Shown: piece after piece, positions 1 to 7,636 of the stretch
Position numbering within the stretch: position 1 is the first letter of the stretch
How the letters are laid out: each line of letters opens with the position of its first letter
NCBI GenBank assembly: GCA_047634635.1
Contig: JBLIIE010000002.1
Span: forward strand, 24,149-88,148
Length of the DNA stretch: 64,000 nt
Direction of reading: 5' to 3'
Source of the DNA: Granulosicoccus sp047634635
Lineage (GTDB): Bacteria; Pseudomonadota; Gammaproteobacteria; Granulosicoccales; Granulosicoccaceae
The notes under the pieces: generated by a model
Database searches by the model: none
Told to the model about the DNA's origin: nothing
Seen by the model: the letters and a program-made list of their open reading frames with translations, nothing else
Position numbers and translations under genes: made by a program

Positions 1-161
1 ACAGATCCAGCCAACATTCGCGCTGTCCTGGAGTGAGACATTTGTATCAGTTCGTGTCGCAGATCCAAAAAATTTTGATCCCTGAGAAATTTTATATCAG
101 CAAGAGACCTTTCCTGCCGTCCATCCACAGTATCGGCACCGCTTACATGCTCTGAAGACAT
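1..161 (-). CDS. N-terminal part of an unrecognised protein, cut by the window edge
   Basis: Reading the minus strand from an ATG at 161, the frame stays open for about 53 codons to the window edge. The product starts MSSEHVSGADTVDG and continues with charged, helical-looking sequence (DIKFLRDQNF, DLRHELIQMSHSR). I do not recognise the family. The start lies just after a strong hairpin (181-208) that follows groEL, so this would be the first gene past the groESL unit on the same strand. No convincing Shine-Dalgarno sequence precedes the ATG. A chance open frame of this length is possible (roughly one in twelve), so it is only a candidate. Confidence 0.4.
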   Translation of the reverse strand, partial: MSSEHVSGADTVDGRQERSLADIKFLRDQNFLDLRHELIQMSHSRTARMLAGS

Positions 162-180
162 ATTTTCTGTTTCAGAAACG

Positions 181-208
181 CGAAACCCCCGCTTTGTCGG
201 GGGTTTCG
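181..208 (-). terminator. Hairpin terminator candidate downstream of groEL
   Basis: Ten-base perfect arms (CGAAACCCCC at 181-190, GGGGGTTTCG at 199-208) surround an 8-base loop, 57 bases past the groEL stop on the minus strand. The stem is GC-rich. The following bases in the direction of groEL transcription are only moderately T-rich, so it is a good structural but not ideal intrinsic terminator. Confidence 0.65.
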
Positions 209-264
209 GTACTACTGAGTGAGCATTAGCTCACACGATGTTTCAATCCCGAATGGGCATTGAA

Positions 265-1908
265 TTACATCATGCCGCCCATTCCACCCATTCCGCCCAT
301 ATCAGGCATGCCACCACCGGCAGCGTCGTCCTTAGGCAGATCAGCGATCATGCATTCAGTTGTGATCATAAGACCAGCAACAGATGCAGCATTCTGAAGC
401 GCATAACGAGTTACTTTAGTCGGATCAAGAATTCCCAACTCAACCATGTCACCGTATTCGCCGTTGGCTGCGTTGTAACCGAAGTTACCTGAACCGTCAC
501 GAACCTTTGCAACAACTACTGAAGGCTCGCCACCAGCGTTAGCTACGATCTGACGTAAAGGCTCTTCCATCGCACGCTTAAGGATACCGATACCAATATC
601 CTGCTCGTGGTTATCACCTTTGAGTTTTTCAACTGCTGCGATAGCTCGAACCAATGCAACACCACCACCAGGAACAATGCCTTCTTCAACAGCTGCACGA
701 GTTGCATGCAGTGCATCATCAACACGGTCCTTCTTCTCTTTCATTTCGACTTCAGTTGCAGCACCAACTTTGATTACTGCTACGCCACCAGCCAGCTTTG
801 CAACTCGCTCTTGAAGCTTCTCTTTGTCGTAATCTGAAGTGGCTTGTTCGATTTGAGTACGGATCTGCTCAACCCGAGCGTTAATATCGTCAGAAGAACC
901 AGCACCATCAACAATGATAGTGTTGTCTTTGTCGACAGTTACGCGCTTCGCAGTACCCAAGTCTTCTAAAGTAATCTTGTCCAGAGACAGGCCTACTTCT
1001 TCAGAGATTACCTGGCCACCAGTCAGGATAGCGATATCCTGAAGCATAGCTTTGCGGCGATCGCCAAAACCAGGCGCCTTGACAGCACAAGTTTTGATGA
1101 TTCCACGCATGCTGTTGACAACAAGAGTTGCTAACGCTTCGCCTTCAACATCTTCAGCGATGATCAGTAAGGGCTTACCAGACTTTGCTACAGCTTCAAG
1201 AGCTGGAAGCAGGTCACGGATATTGCCAATTTTCTTGTCAAACAACAGCACATATGGCTCTTCAAGTTCAGCAGACATTGAGTCTTGGTTGTTGACGAAG
1301 TAAGGAGACAGGTAACCACGGTCGAACTGCATGCCTTCAACAACATCTAGCTCGTTGTCCAATGACTTGCCTTCTTCAACAGTGATGACGCCTTCTTTGC
1401 CAACCTTAGCCATTGCTTCTGCAATGATGTTACCGATTGACTCGTCGCTGTTAGCTGAAATAGAACCAACCTGAGCAACCGCTTTTTCGTCGTTGCACGG
1501 CTTGGACATCTTAGCCAGCTCTGCAACTGCTACCACTACAGCCTTGTCGATACCACGTTTTAGATCCATAGGGTTCATGCCAGCAGCAACTGACTTCAGG
1601 CCTTCGCGAACGATGCTTTGAGCCAAAACAGTCGCTGTTGTAGTTCCATCACCAGCGATGTCAGAAGTTTGCGACGCAACTTCCTTCACCATCTGTGCGC
1701 CCATGTTCTCGAACTTGTCTTCCAGTTCGATTTCTTTTGCAACAGAAACACCATCTTTAGTGACGGTAGGTGCGCCGAACGACTTGTCCAGAACAACGTT
1801 GCGGCCCTTGGGACCCAAGGTTACTTTTACGGCATTAGCCAGCACGTCCACGCCTTTAAGCATGCGCTGACGAGCCGAATCAGAAAAACGGACTTCTTTA
1901 GCACTCAT
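265..1908 (-). CDS. groL: Chaperonin GroEL (60 kDa)
   Basis: Large subunit of the GroEL/GroES chaperonin, which folds cytosolic proteins in an ATP-driven double-ring cage. At 547 residues it has exactly the usual length. Visible hallmarks are the N-terminal MSAKEVRFSDSAR region, the ATP-site segments VTLGPKGRNV and GDGTTTATVL near residues 29-95, VVPGGGVALVRA near 410, and the flexible C-terminal tail ending in Gly-Gly-Met repeats. It is the second gene of the groES-groEL operon; the 119-bp gap to groES holds no obvious promoter, so both are probably transcribed from the CIRCE-controlled promoter upstream of groES. A hairpin follows the stop. Confidence 0.99.
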   Translation of the reverse strand: MSAKEVRFSDSARQRMLKGVDVLANAVKVTLGPKGRNVVLDKSFGAPTVTKDGVSVAKEIELEDKFENMGAQMVKEVASQTSDIAGDGTTTATVLAQSIVREGLKSVAAGMNPMDLKRGIDKAVVVAVAELAKMSKPCNDEKAVAQVGSISANSDESIGNIIAEAMAKVGKEGVITVEEGKSLDNELDVVEGMQFDRGYLSPYFVNNQDSMSAELEEPYVLLFDKKIGNIRDLLPALEAVAKSGKPLLIIAEDVEGEALATLVVNSMRGIIKTCAVKAPGFGDRRKAMLQDIAILTGGQVISEEVGLSLDKITLEDLGTAKRVTVDKDNTIIVDGAGSSDDINARVEQIRTQIEQATSDYDKEKLQERVAKLAGGVAVIKVGAATEVEMKEKKDRVDDALHATRAAVEEGIVPGGGVALVRAIAAVEKLKGDNHEQDIGIGILKRAMEEPLRQIVANAGGEPSVVVAKVRDGSGNFGYNAANGEYGDMVELGILDPTKVTRYALQNAASVAGLMITTECMIADLPKDDAAGGGMPDMGGMGGMGGMM

Positions 1909-2027
1909 TGAAATGCAATCCTCATAAATTGTTGAATAAACGCCTGCAGGAGTTGAGAACTCGACTGTAGGCCATAACGGTTAAGGCTGATCACTCACCC
2001 AAAGGTCAGTGCCCGGTAAAAAACCAG

Positions 2028-2318
2028 TTACGCTTCGAAAACACCCATGATGTCGTCTTCGCGCATTACCAGTACTTCTTCACCGTCAATCTTGATTTCA
2101 GTGCCAGAATATTTTCCAAACAGCACTTGATCACCCACTTTTACATCAAGGGGGCGTACATCACCGTTTTCAGCGATTTTACCTTTACCCACTGAAAGAA
2201 CTTCTCCACGGACTGGCTTTTCGGTAGCTGAGTCAGGGATCACAATGCCACCGGCACTCGTGCGCTCTTCTTCCATGCGCTTGACGACCACGCGGTCATG
2301 CAACGGACGAATGTTCAT
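2028..2318 (-). CDS. groS: Co-chaperonin GroES (10 kDa)
   Basis: The 96-residue lid of the chaperonin; it caps the GroEL ring in the ATP state. The sequence begins MNIRPLHDRVVVKR and contains the mobile-loop segment EERTSAGGIVIPDSA that binds GroEL, followed by the beta-barrel body (KVGDQVLFGKYSGTEI). Length is normal. The start is preceded by GGAG about 11 bases upstream. First gene of the groESL operon, 53 bp downstream of a CIRCE operator. Confidence 0.99.
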   Translation of the reverse strand: MNIRPLHDRVVVKRMEEERTSAGGIVIPDSATEKPVRGEVLSVGKGKIAENGDVRPLDVKVGDQVLFGKYSGTEIKIDGEEVLVMREDDIMGVFEA

Positions 2319-2370
2319 ACCAATACGACTCCGATAAATTCAAAAGTTAGAAAAATGACTCTGAGGATTG

Positions 2371-2397
2371 TTAGCACTCACCCTCGACGAGTGCCAA
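2371..2397. promoter_or_regulatory. CIRCE operator (HrcA binding site)
   Basis: TTAGCACTC, nine spacer bases, then GAGTGCCAA: the canonical CIRCE inverted repeat is TTAGCACTC-N9-GAGTGCTAA, so only one base differs. It sits immediately downstream of the predicted -10 box and 53 bp ahead of groES, the usual place for the HrcA repressor operator. This implies HrcA control of groESL, in addition to or in place of sigma32. The hrcA gene is not in the window. Confidence 0.9.
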
Positions 2398-2424
2398 TTC
2401 TAATGTCGCTTCCAGCAATATCAA
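2397..2424 (-). promoter_or_regulatory. Sigma70-like promoter of groESL
   Basis: Read on the minus strand: -35 TTGATA (2424-2419), 16-bp spacer, -10 TAGAAT (2402-2397). The CIRCE element overlaps the last base of the -10 and the transcription start region. A weak sigma32-like reading of the same bases (CTTGATA and CGACATTA) is also possible but less convincing. Confidence 0.65.
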
Positions 2425-2449
2425 GTCTCGGGGCAAATAAAATTGCTGC

Positions 2450-3031
2450 TTATTCGTCAATTTGACGGAATTCGGCGTCTATGACGTTCCCAGAGGCCTT
2501 CGAATCTGTCGAATCAGGCTTTGGGCGGCCACCTGGCGTGGAATTAAACACGGAACCCGATTCAGCTGATTGCTCTGCTCCATGAGTAGCCCCAGAGCCG
2601 ACAGGGGTGCCAACAGAATCGGTCGAGCGCATGGATTCGGATGTTCTGCGGTCTGCCATACCTCCAATACCACCGAAACCCATGACTGAGCGAGCGGCAA
2701 TTCTGCCAACCAACCATTGTCGGGTCCAAGGGACCAAGCAGGCGAAGCCGAAGGCGTCCGTGACAAAACCGGGGGTCAGAAGTAACACGCCGCCAACCAT
2801 CAACAAAATACCTTCCAGAAGCTGCTCCGCAGGCATCTCACCCGATGACATTCTCTGACGCGCTTTGTTGAGCGTGGCAAGACCTTGCTGACGTAACATC
2901 GCAGCGCCCAGAAATGCCGTAAAAACCACAATTCCCAATGTGAGCAACCACCCCAGAGAATCGCCCACTCTCAGAAGAACAGCAATTTCGATGATGGGCA
3001 TCGCAATGAATAAAATCAGCGCAAACGGCAT
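2450..3031 (-). CDS. fxsA: FxsA family inner-membrane protein
   Basis: FxsA-family membrane protein; in E. coli FxsA overexpression relieves exclusion of phage T7 by the F plasmid, but its normal role is not established. The first ~120 residues carry the family pattern: a starting hydrophobic helix (MPFALILFIAMPIIEIAVLL), a second helix, the LRQQGLATL segment, and a third hydrophobic stretch LLMVGGVLLLTPGFVTDAFG with the characteristic LTPGF. The remaining ~70 residues are polar, low-complexity and probably cytoplasmic. At 193 residues it is slightly longer than the E. coli protein. As in many gammaproteobacteria it lies directly upstream of groES on the same strand. Confidence 0.92.
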   Translation of the reverse strand: MPFALILFIAMPIIEIAVLLRVGDSLGWLLTLGIVVFTAFLGAAMLRQQGLATLNKARQRMSSGEMPAEQLLEGILLMVGGVLLLTPGFVTDAFGFACLVPWTRQWLVGRIAARSVMGFGGIGGMADRRTSESMRSTDSVGTPVGSGATHGAEQSAESGSVFNSTPGGRPKPDSTDSKASGNVIDAEFRQIDE

Positions 3032-3225
3032 TACATACTCCTTAAGGCAATTGAGGAACCTAACGCCACCTTCCAGCTCTTACAAGTGCGGCTTAGACAA
3101 TTCCCCATGTTTTGGCGGCAGGTTTGTGTTTAGTATCCCTTACAATAGAATTTCAAGCGACCGACATTCTGGCCGAATCCTGCCATTTGGGCGGACAAAT
3201 TTAGACTTACTCATCAGAACTGAGC

Positions 3226-5685
3226 ATGTTGCAACAAAAAGTGTCTTTTTTATCCCTGCACAAGTGGGCCTTTATGAGCTTTGCTACTGGTCTGCTGGTC
3301 ATCGCCGTACTCGTGGGGCAGGCTTCTGCTATCGGAAATCTGTTGGGCGGCTCAGAGCCACTTTCTCCTGAGCTAGCATTCGTTCCTGAGGTCATCGACG
3401 CCGGGGCAGGACCCACGGCCAGACCAGATACCATCACGGTGAGTTTCCAGATCGAGGAGGGTTACTACCTATATCGGGACAAAACTTCGTTCAAGGTGGA
3501 ATCGCTCCAGCCACTTTCAAACTTCTCTTCAATCATTACCGAAACTAGCCTTCAACTGGGTGAGCCCATCTATCCTGAAGCTTTGATTCTGGAAGACGAT
3601 TTTTTCGGCAAGATGGCCATTTTTCGGGACCAAGTTACAATTGAAATTCCGTACACCACCGACTCAGCACTGAAGGGAGGGGTATTGGCGGTCAAATATC
3701 AGGGATGTGCAGACATAGGGCTTTGCTATCCACCCACCACTGTGAACATTGCATTTACGCTCGACACCAGCACTTCCCACACGATAGCCCCAATCATCTT
3801 AGCGGATAGTTTTTTGCCATTAAATTCTGATCAAGGGTCCTCTGAACTCTCATCACCCGTTAAAAAACTTCAGTCCGACACGAACATCTTCGGCGACGTA
3901 GGCGATCAGAATGAACTGTTGCCTCCTGAACTTGCCTATCTGCCACAAATTTTGAATGCTAATGAGTCTGAAGTATCCCTACGCTGGCTTATTGAGCCTG
4001 GCTACTACCTCTACAGAAACAAACTAACGTTTGCATTGGAAAACGTTCCAGAGGCCACGATAACGAATGTCAGTATCGATTCAGGCGTTGATCAATACGA
4101 TGATTTCTTTGGCAATGTAAAAGTGTTGCGTGAAACCGCAGAGGCCCAGCTTTCCCTGGCTACTAACGCCAGGCTTTCCAACATCAAAAATGCGAATCTG
4201 CTGATTAAATATCAGGGTTGTGCAGACATTGGTGTCTGCTTTCCACCCAGCGAGACAAAATTACCGTTAAATTTCAGTGTATCTGCAAACACTCTGACTG
4301 CTTTCACATCAACAACTCTGATAGATTCGCAAAGCTCGGCTGTTGAAATACCAACAGACCAATCAGAACAAGATCGTTTATTTGATCTCCTTGACAGCAG
4401 CAGCATATGGCTCACCATAGCCACTTTTTTCGGCTTAGGGGTCTTACTTGCATTCACACCCTGCGTGCTTCCAATGGTCCCAATACTCTCCAGCCTCATT
4501 GTGGGACAAGGTGAAAAATTAAGCACAGCCCGAGCTTTTCAATTATCACTTGTCTATGTCCTTGTCATGGCAAGCACCTACGCCATAGTCGGCATTATTG
4601 TCGGAGTGTCAGGATACAACGTTCAAGCGTTTCTCCAGAACCCATGGGTTCTATCGTTCATAGCAGTGTTATTTGTGGCCTTGTCTCTGTCGATGTTTGG
4701 TTTTTATGAGTTGCAAATGCCAACGAGCGTTCAGCAAAGATTGACTCAATGGTCTAACAAGCAAGGCGGCGGTCAGGTATCCAGTGTCGCTGCAATGGGA
4801 TTCATATCAACCCTGATTGTAGGCCCTTGTATTACTGCACCATTGGCTGGCGCGCTAATATACATCGCCAAAACTGGTGACGCCTTCATCGGCGGCACTG
4901 CACTTTTTGCCCTCGGTTTGGGTATGGGTGCACCACTGCTGCTGATAGGCACCTCCGCAGGAAAACTGGTTCCAAAAGCCGGAGCGTGGATGGATGCCGT
5001 CAAACATTTTTTCGGCATGATTATGCTGGCGATGGCCATATACATGGTTTCCAGATTTATCCCGACCGTTGCAGCGATGACACTGTTCGGAATTCTGGCG
5101 ATTGTCAGTGGTATCAGATTCGGCGCAACCGATTCCATCAGTAACGACAGCTCTCAGTGGCAGAGAGTCGCTAAAGGCATAGGACTAGTAATTCTCCTTT
5201 ATGGAGTTGCACTGCTGATAGGAGCTCTTTCTGGCGTAGGAAGCTACACGACACCACTTCGAGGTATCGTTTCGGGTAGCTCCTCGCAAGCACAGACTAA
5301 TCAACACGGTCTCGCATTTGCCCCTGTCAAAAGCGTGGAAGAATTACAACGTATTGTCAGCAAAGCCAGTCAGGATAACCGCCCAGTCATGCTTGATTTT
5401 TACGCGGACTGGTGCATCAGCTGTAAAGAAATGGAAGCCTTTACGTTCACGGACAATTCGGTTCAGGCCTTACTGAAAAATGCCGTGGTCATTCAGGCAG
5501 ATGTCACAGCAAACGATGACCTGGATAAAGAGTTATTAAATGAGTTTGACTTGTTCGGCCCACCAGGTATCATTTTCTGGGACAAAACTGGAGTAGAACT
5601 TCGAGCGGCCAGAGTCGTTGGCTTCATGTCTGCTAGAAATTTCAGCGCGCACCTTACGAAATTCATTGGTGGCACCCGCCTGTAA
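3226..5685 (+). CDS. dsbD: Thiol:disulfide interchange protein DsbD with a duplicated N-terminal domain
   Basis: DsbD carries electrons from cytoplasmic thioredoxin across the inner membrane to periplasmic DsbC/DsbG and CcmG. Domains in order: signal peptide (residues 1 to ~36), a periplasmic alpha domain with C161/C167 in YQGCADIGLCYPP, a second complete alpha domain with C332/C338 in YQGCADIGVCFPP, an eight-helix CcdA-type membrane domain with the redox pair C413 (TPCVLP) and C535 (GPCITAP), and a C-terminal thioredoxin domain with CISC at 730-733. Typical DsbD has one alpha domain and about 565-600 residues; this one has 819. Both alpha copies keep the six-residue cysteine spacing, so both could be redox active. 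An internal ATG at 3274 is an alternative start. Confidence 0.95.
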   Translation: MLQQKVSFLSLHKWAFMSFATGLLVIAVLVGQASAIGNLLGGSEPLSPELAFVPEVIDAGAGPTARPDTITVSFQIEEGYYLYRDKTSFKVESLQPLSNFSSIITETSLQLGEPIYPEALILEDDFFGKMAIFRDQVTIEIPYTTDSALKGGVLAVKYQGCADIGLCYPPTTVNIAFTLDTSTSHTIAPIILADSFLPLNSDQGSSELSSPVKKLQSDTNIFGDVGDQNELLPPELAYLPQILNANESEVSLRWLIEPGYYLYRNKLTFALENVPEATITNVSIDSGVDQYDDFFGNVKVLRETAEAQLSLATNARLSNIKNANLLIKYQGCADIGVCFPPSETKLPLNFSVSANTLTAFTSTTLIDSQSSAVEIPTDQSEQDRLFDLLDSSSIWLTIATFFGLGVLLAFTPCVLPMVPILSSLIVGQGEKLSTARAFQLSLVYVLVMASTYAIVGIIVGVSGYNVQAFLQNPWVLSFIAVLFVALSLSMFGFYELQMPTSVQQRLTQWSNKQGGGQVSSVAAMGFISTLIVGPCITAPLAGALIYIAKTGDAFIGGTALFALGLGMGAPLLLIGTSAGKLVPKAGAWMDAVKHFFGMIMLAMAIYMVSRFIPTVAAMTLFGILAIVSGIRFGATDSISNDSSQWQRVAKGIGLVILLYGVALLIGALSGVGSYTTPLRGIVSGSSSQAQTNQHGLAFAPVKSVEELQRIVSKASQDNRPVMLDFYADWCISCKEMEAFTFTDNSVQALLKNAVVIQADVTANDDLDKELLNEFDLFGPPGIIFWDKTGVELRAARVVGFMSARNFSAHLTKFIGGTRL

Positions 5686-5759
5686 TTCACCTATCGTTTG
5701 ACTCAAGCGTTGGCCGAGTAGATCACCTGCTCGCGTCTGTAACCAGGCTGGTGTCTTCT

Positions 5760-6986
5760 TCACTGAAGTGAGAAAGCCTGCTTCCCAATAAGGTAAGCCA
5801 AAAAAGCACAACAACTACCAGTAATAAGAGTCACCCAACCGGCTGCAATCCATGCATTGAAATACTCAATCGTGCCCGGAATAACCACACCACCCAACAA
5901 CATACCAATACCGGCAAGCTGCATCATAAGACCAATTAACAATCCTACTGAAGACGGATGACTGGCTGCCTTCGGCATGGTGGAGAATAAAATCCCCGGC
6001 ACTACTCCACCAAACATGGAAAACGCAAACGCGAAAATTATTCGTATCCCAGTTGTCGAAAACGGTGCAAATATGAACACAGCACAAACTCCACTGCCGA
6101 AGGCTCCAATCATCAGAAGCTTGGAGGCGCTATAGCCTCTTCGCAAAAATATTCCAGCTGAAACACTGCCAACCGAATTGCACAGCATGACGAGCGCTGC
6201 GATCGAACTCGCCCACCCTATTGTGAGGTGTGAGGTTTCAACAAGTAACAACGGCAAGAATGATATCAGCGGAATATAACTGAATGAATACAACAGAAAG
6301 CAGCCACTCAGCAACCAAACAACACGCTTGGTGAGGTCTGAGAAACTCCATGGCCCTGCAGTGGCACCCAAATGTGAAAGTTCCCGTCCATATTTTCGGG
6401 TGATCAGATATACAACGATAGCTGCCAAAAAAGATACACCACTACCGAACAACCAAGACAGTTGCCACCCTCCGCGGGATTGCAATGTTGGTGCATACAG
6501 CAGCATCATGCCAGCACCCACGGGTAGAAAAGATGCCCATAACGCCATCACTAATGGCCGGTCCTTTGCTGTACTCAGGGCAGATATTAACGATGGCAAA
6601 ACAATGACCGAGATGATCCAGCCTAACCCTTCTATCGATCGACCCACGAGGAGTAATGGTAGGGACTGTGCGAATGAGCCGAGCAGGCTCCCAACGCCAA
6701 CTATCCCTACGCCGATAATGGCAAAGGGGACGTAACCCAAGCGTCTAATGAGCAAGCCAAGTAGTAGGCCACATGTTGCAATTAAAATTGAATGTAACGA
6801 TATGATGAGCCCGCTTTGTGTGAGACTCAACTGCCAGACATCCTGCAATAACGGTATTGCCGCAGGAATCTTTCCAATGTGAAGCGCTGTGGTGCAGCCT
6901 GCCAAGTACAACAAAAAAATCGCCGTCCATGCAGTGACATTACGCTCCAATGAAATTGTCGCCGCTGATGTCTGTTGCGGTTTCAT
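5760..6986 (-). CDS. MFS transporter, CynX/NimT-like
   Basis: 408-residue major facilitator superfamily protein with about twelve hydrophobic segments. The loop between helices 2 and 3 has the family-A-like pattern GLLIRRLGYVPF. The general look (short N-terminus, GLIISLHSILIATCG) is that of the CynX/NimT group of anion or drug carriers, but the substrate cannot be read from the sequence. The start codon overlaps the stop of the upstream glycosylase by four bases (ATGA), so the two are translationally coupled. It converges with dsbD. Confidence 0.8.
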   Translation of the reverse strand: MKPQQTSAATISLERNVTAWTAIFLLYLAGCTTALHIGKIPAAIPLLQDVWQLSLTQSGLIISLHSILIATCGLLLGLLIRRLGYVPFAIIGVGIVGVGSLLGSFAQSLPLLLVGRSIEGLGWIISVIVLPSLISALSTAKDRPLVMALWASFLPVGAGMMLLYAPTLQSRGGWQLSWLFGSGVSFLAAIVVYLITRKYGRELSHLGATAGPWSFSDLTKRVVWLLSGCFLLYSFSYIPLISFLPLLLVETSHLTIGWASSIAALVMLCNSVGSVSAGIFLRRGYSASKLLMIGAFGSGVCAVFIFAPFSTTGIRIIFAFAFSMFGGVVPGILFSTMPKAASHPSSVGLLIGLMMQLAGIGMLLGGVVIPGTIEYFNAWIAAGWVTLITGSCCAFLAYLIGKQAFSLQ

Positions 6987-7609
6987 TTTTCACGACGACT
7001 CAAGTAAGCATGCCACAACACGCGCGCCGCAACGCCTCGCAGTGGCTGCCACTGCATCGCAATTTCATCAAATTTCCGGTAGGACGGAACGATGGAAAGT
7101 TCGCTGCTCTCCGCATAACTAACCACCAACGCCCGATCACCACTTGGCCAGGCATCCTCACGCCTTATCGCCATCAACAGGTACACCCCAGACGTCCATG
7201 GACCAACACCTCTAATTGCGTTCAGTTTTTCTAGAATGTCCTCGTTGCTAAAGCGTCGAAGACTGCGCAGATCAAGTACTCCTGAAATTAGAGCACTTGC
7301 GATTGACGCACAATAAGATACTTTACGGCCGCTCACTCCTGCCGCCCGAAGCTCATCCTCTGATAACTCTAGGAATGCTTCTGCTGTCATACTTGGGGAA
7401 AGTTTTTTCACTTTGAGCATGACGGCCATGGCACTTGCCAATGACACTTTCTGTTCCAGGATGATCTGCACTAACGTTTCAAAGGACTGAGTTCGTTGCC
7501 AAAGAGGCGGTGAACCATGCGCTTGCACTAACCTGTGCATTAGTGAATCTAGAGCGCATAGCCTGGTCACTGCATCGGGCAATGTGTCACGACTCAGTGA
7601 TTGATACAC
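6983..7609 (-). CDS. DNA-3-methyladenine glycosylase II (AlkA-type, HhH-GPD)
   Basis: Base-excision repair glycosylase that removes alkylated purines. The 208-residue protein has the helix-hairpin-helix segment LNAIRGVGPWTSGVYLL followed by the Gly-Pro-Asp region WPSGDRALVVSY, in which the aspartate is the expected catalytic residue. It lacks the extra N-terminal domain of E. coli AlkA, so it resembles the shorter archaeal/bacterial 3-methyladenine glycosylases. It starts divergently from the glucosidase, and the longest reading frames of the two genes overlap by a few bases; the glucosidase start is best placed at 7637, which removes the overlap. Coupled to the MFS gene. Confidence 0.85.
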   Translation of the reverse strand: MYQSLSRDTLPDAVTRLCALDSLMHRLVQAHGSPPLWQRTQSFETLVQIILEQKVSLASAMAVMLKVKKLSPSMTAEAFLELSEDELRAAGVSGRKVSYCASIASALISGVLDLRSLRRFSNEDILEKLNAIRGVGPWTSGVYLLMAIRREDAWPSGDRALVVSYAESSELSIVPSYRKFDEIAMQWQPLRGVAARVLWHAYLSRREK

Positions 7610-7636
7610 TACAGATACTCCAAAGACCTAATTAGC

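Noticed and set aside
238..1911. Several plus-strand open frames opposite groEL
   Set aside because: They are antisense shadows of a highly conserved chaperonin gene and show no protein family resemblance.
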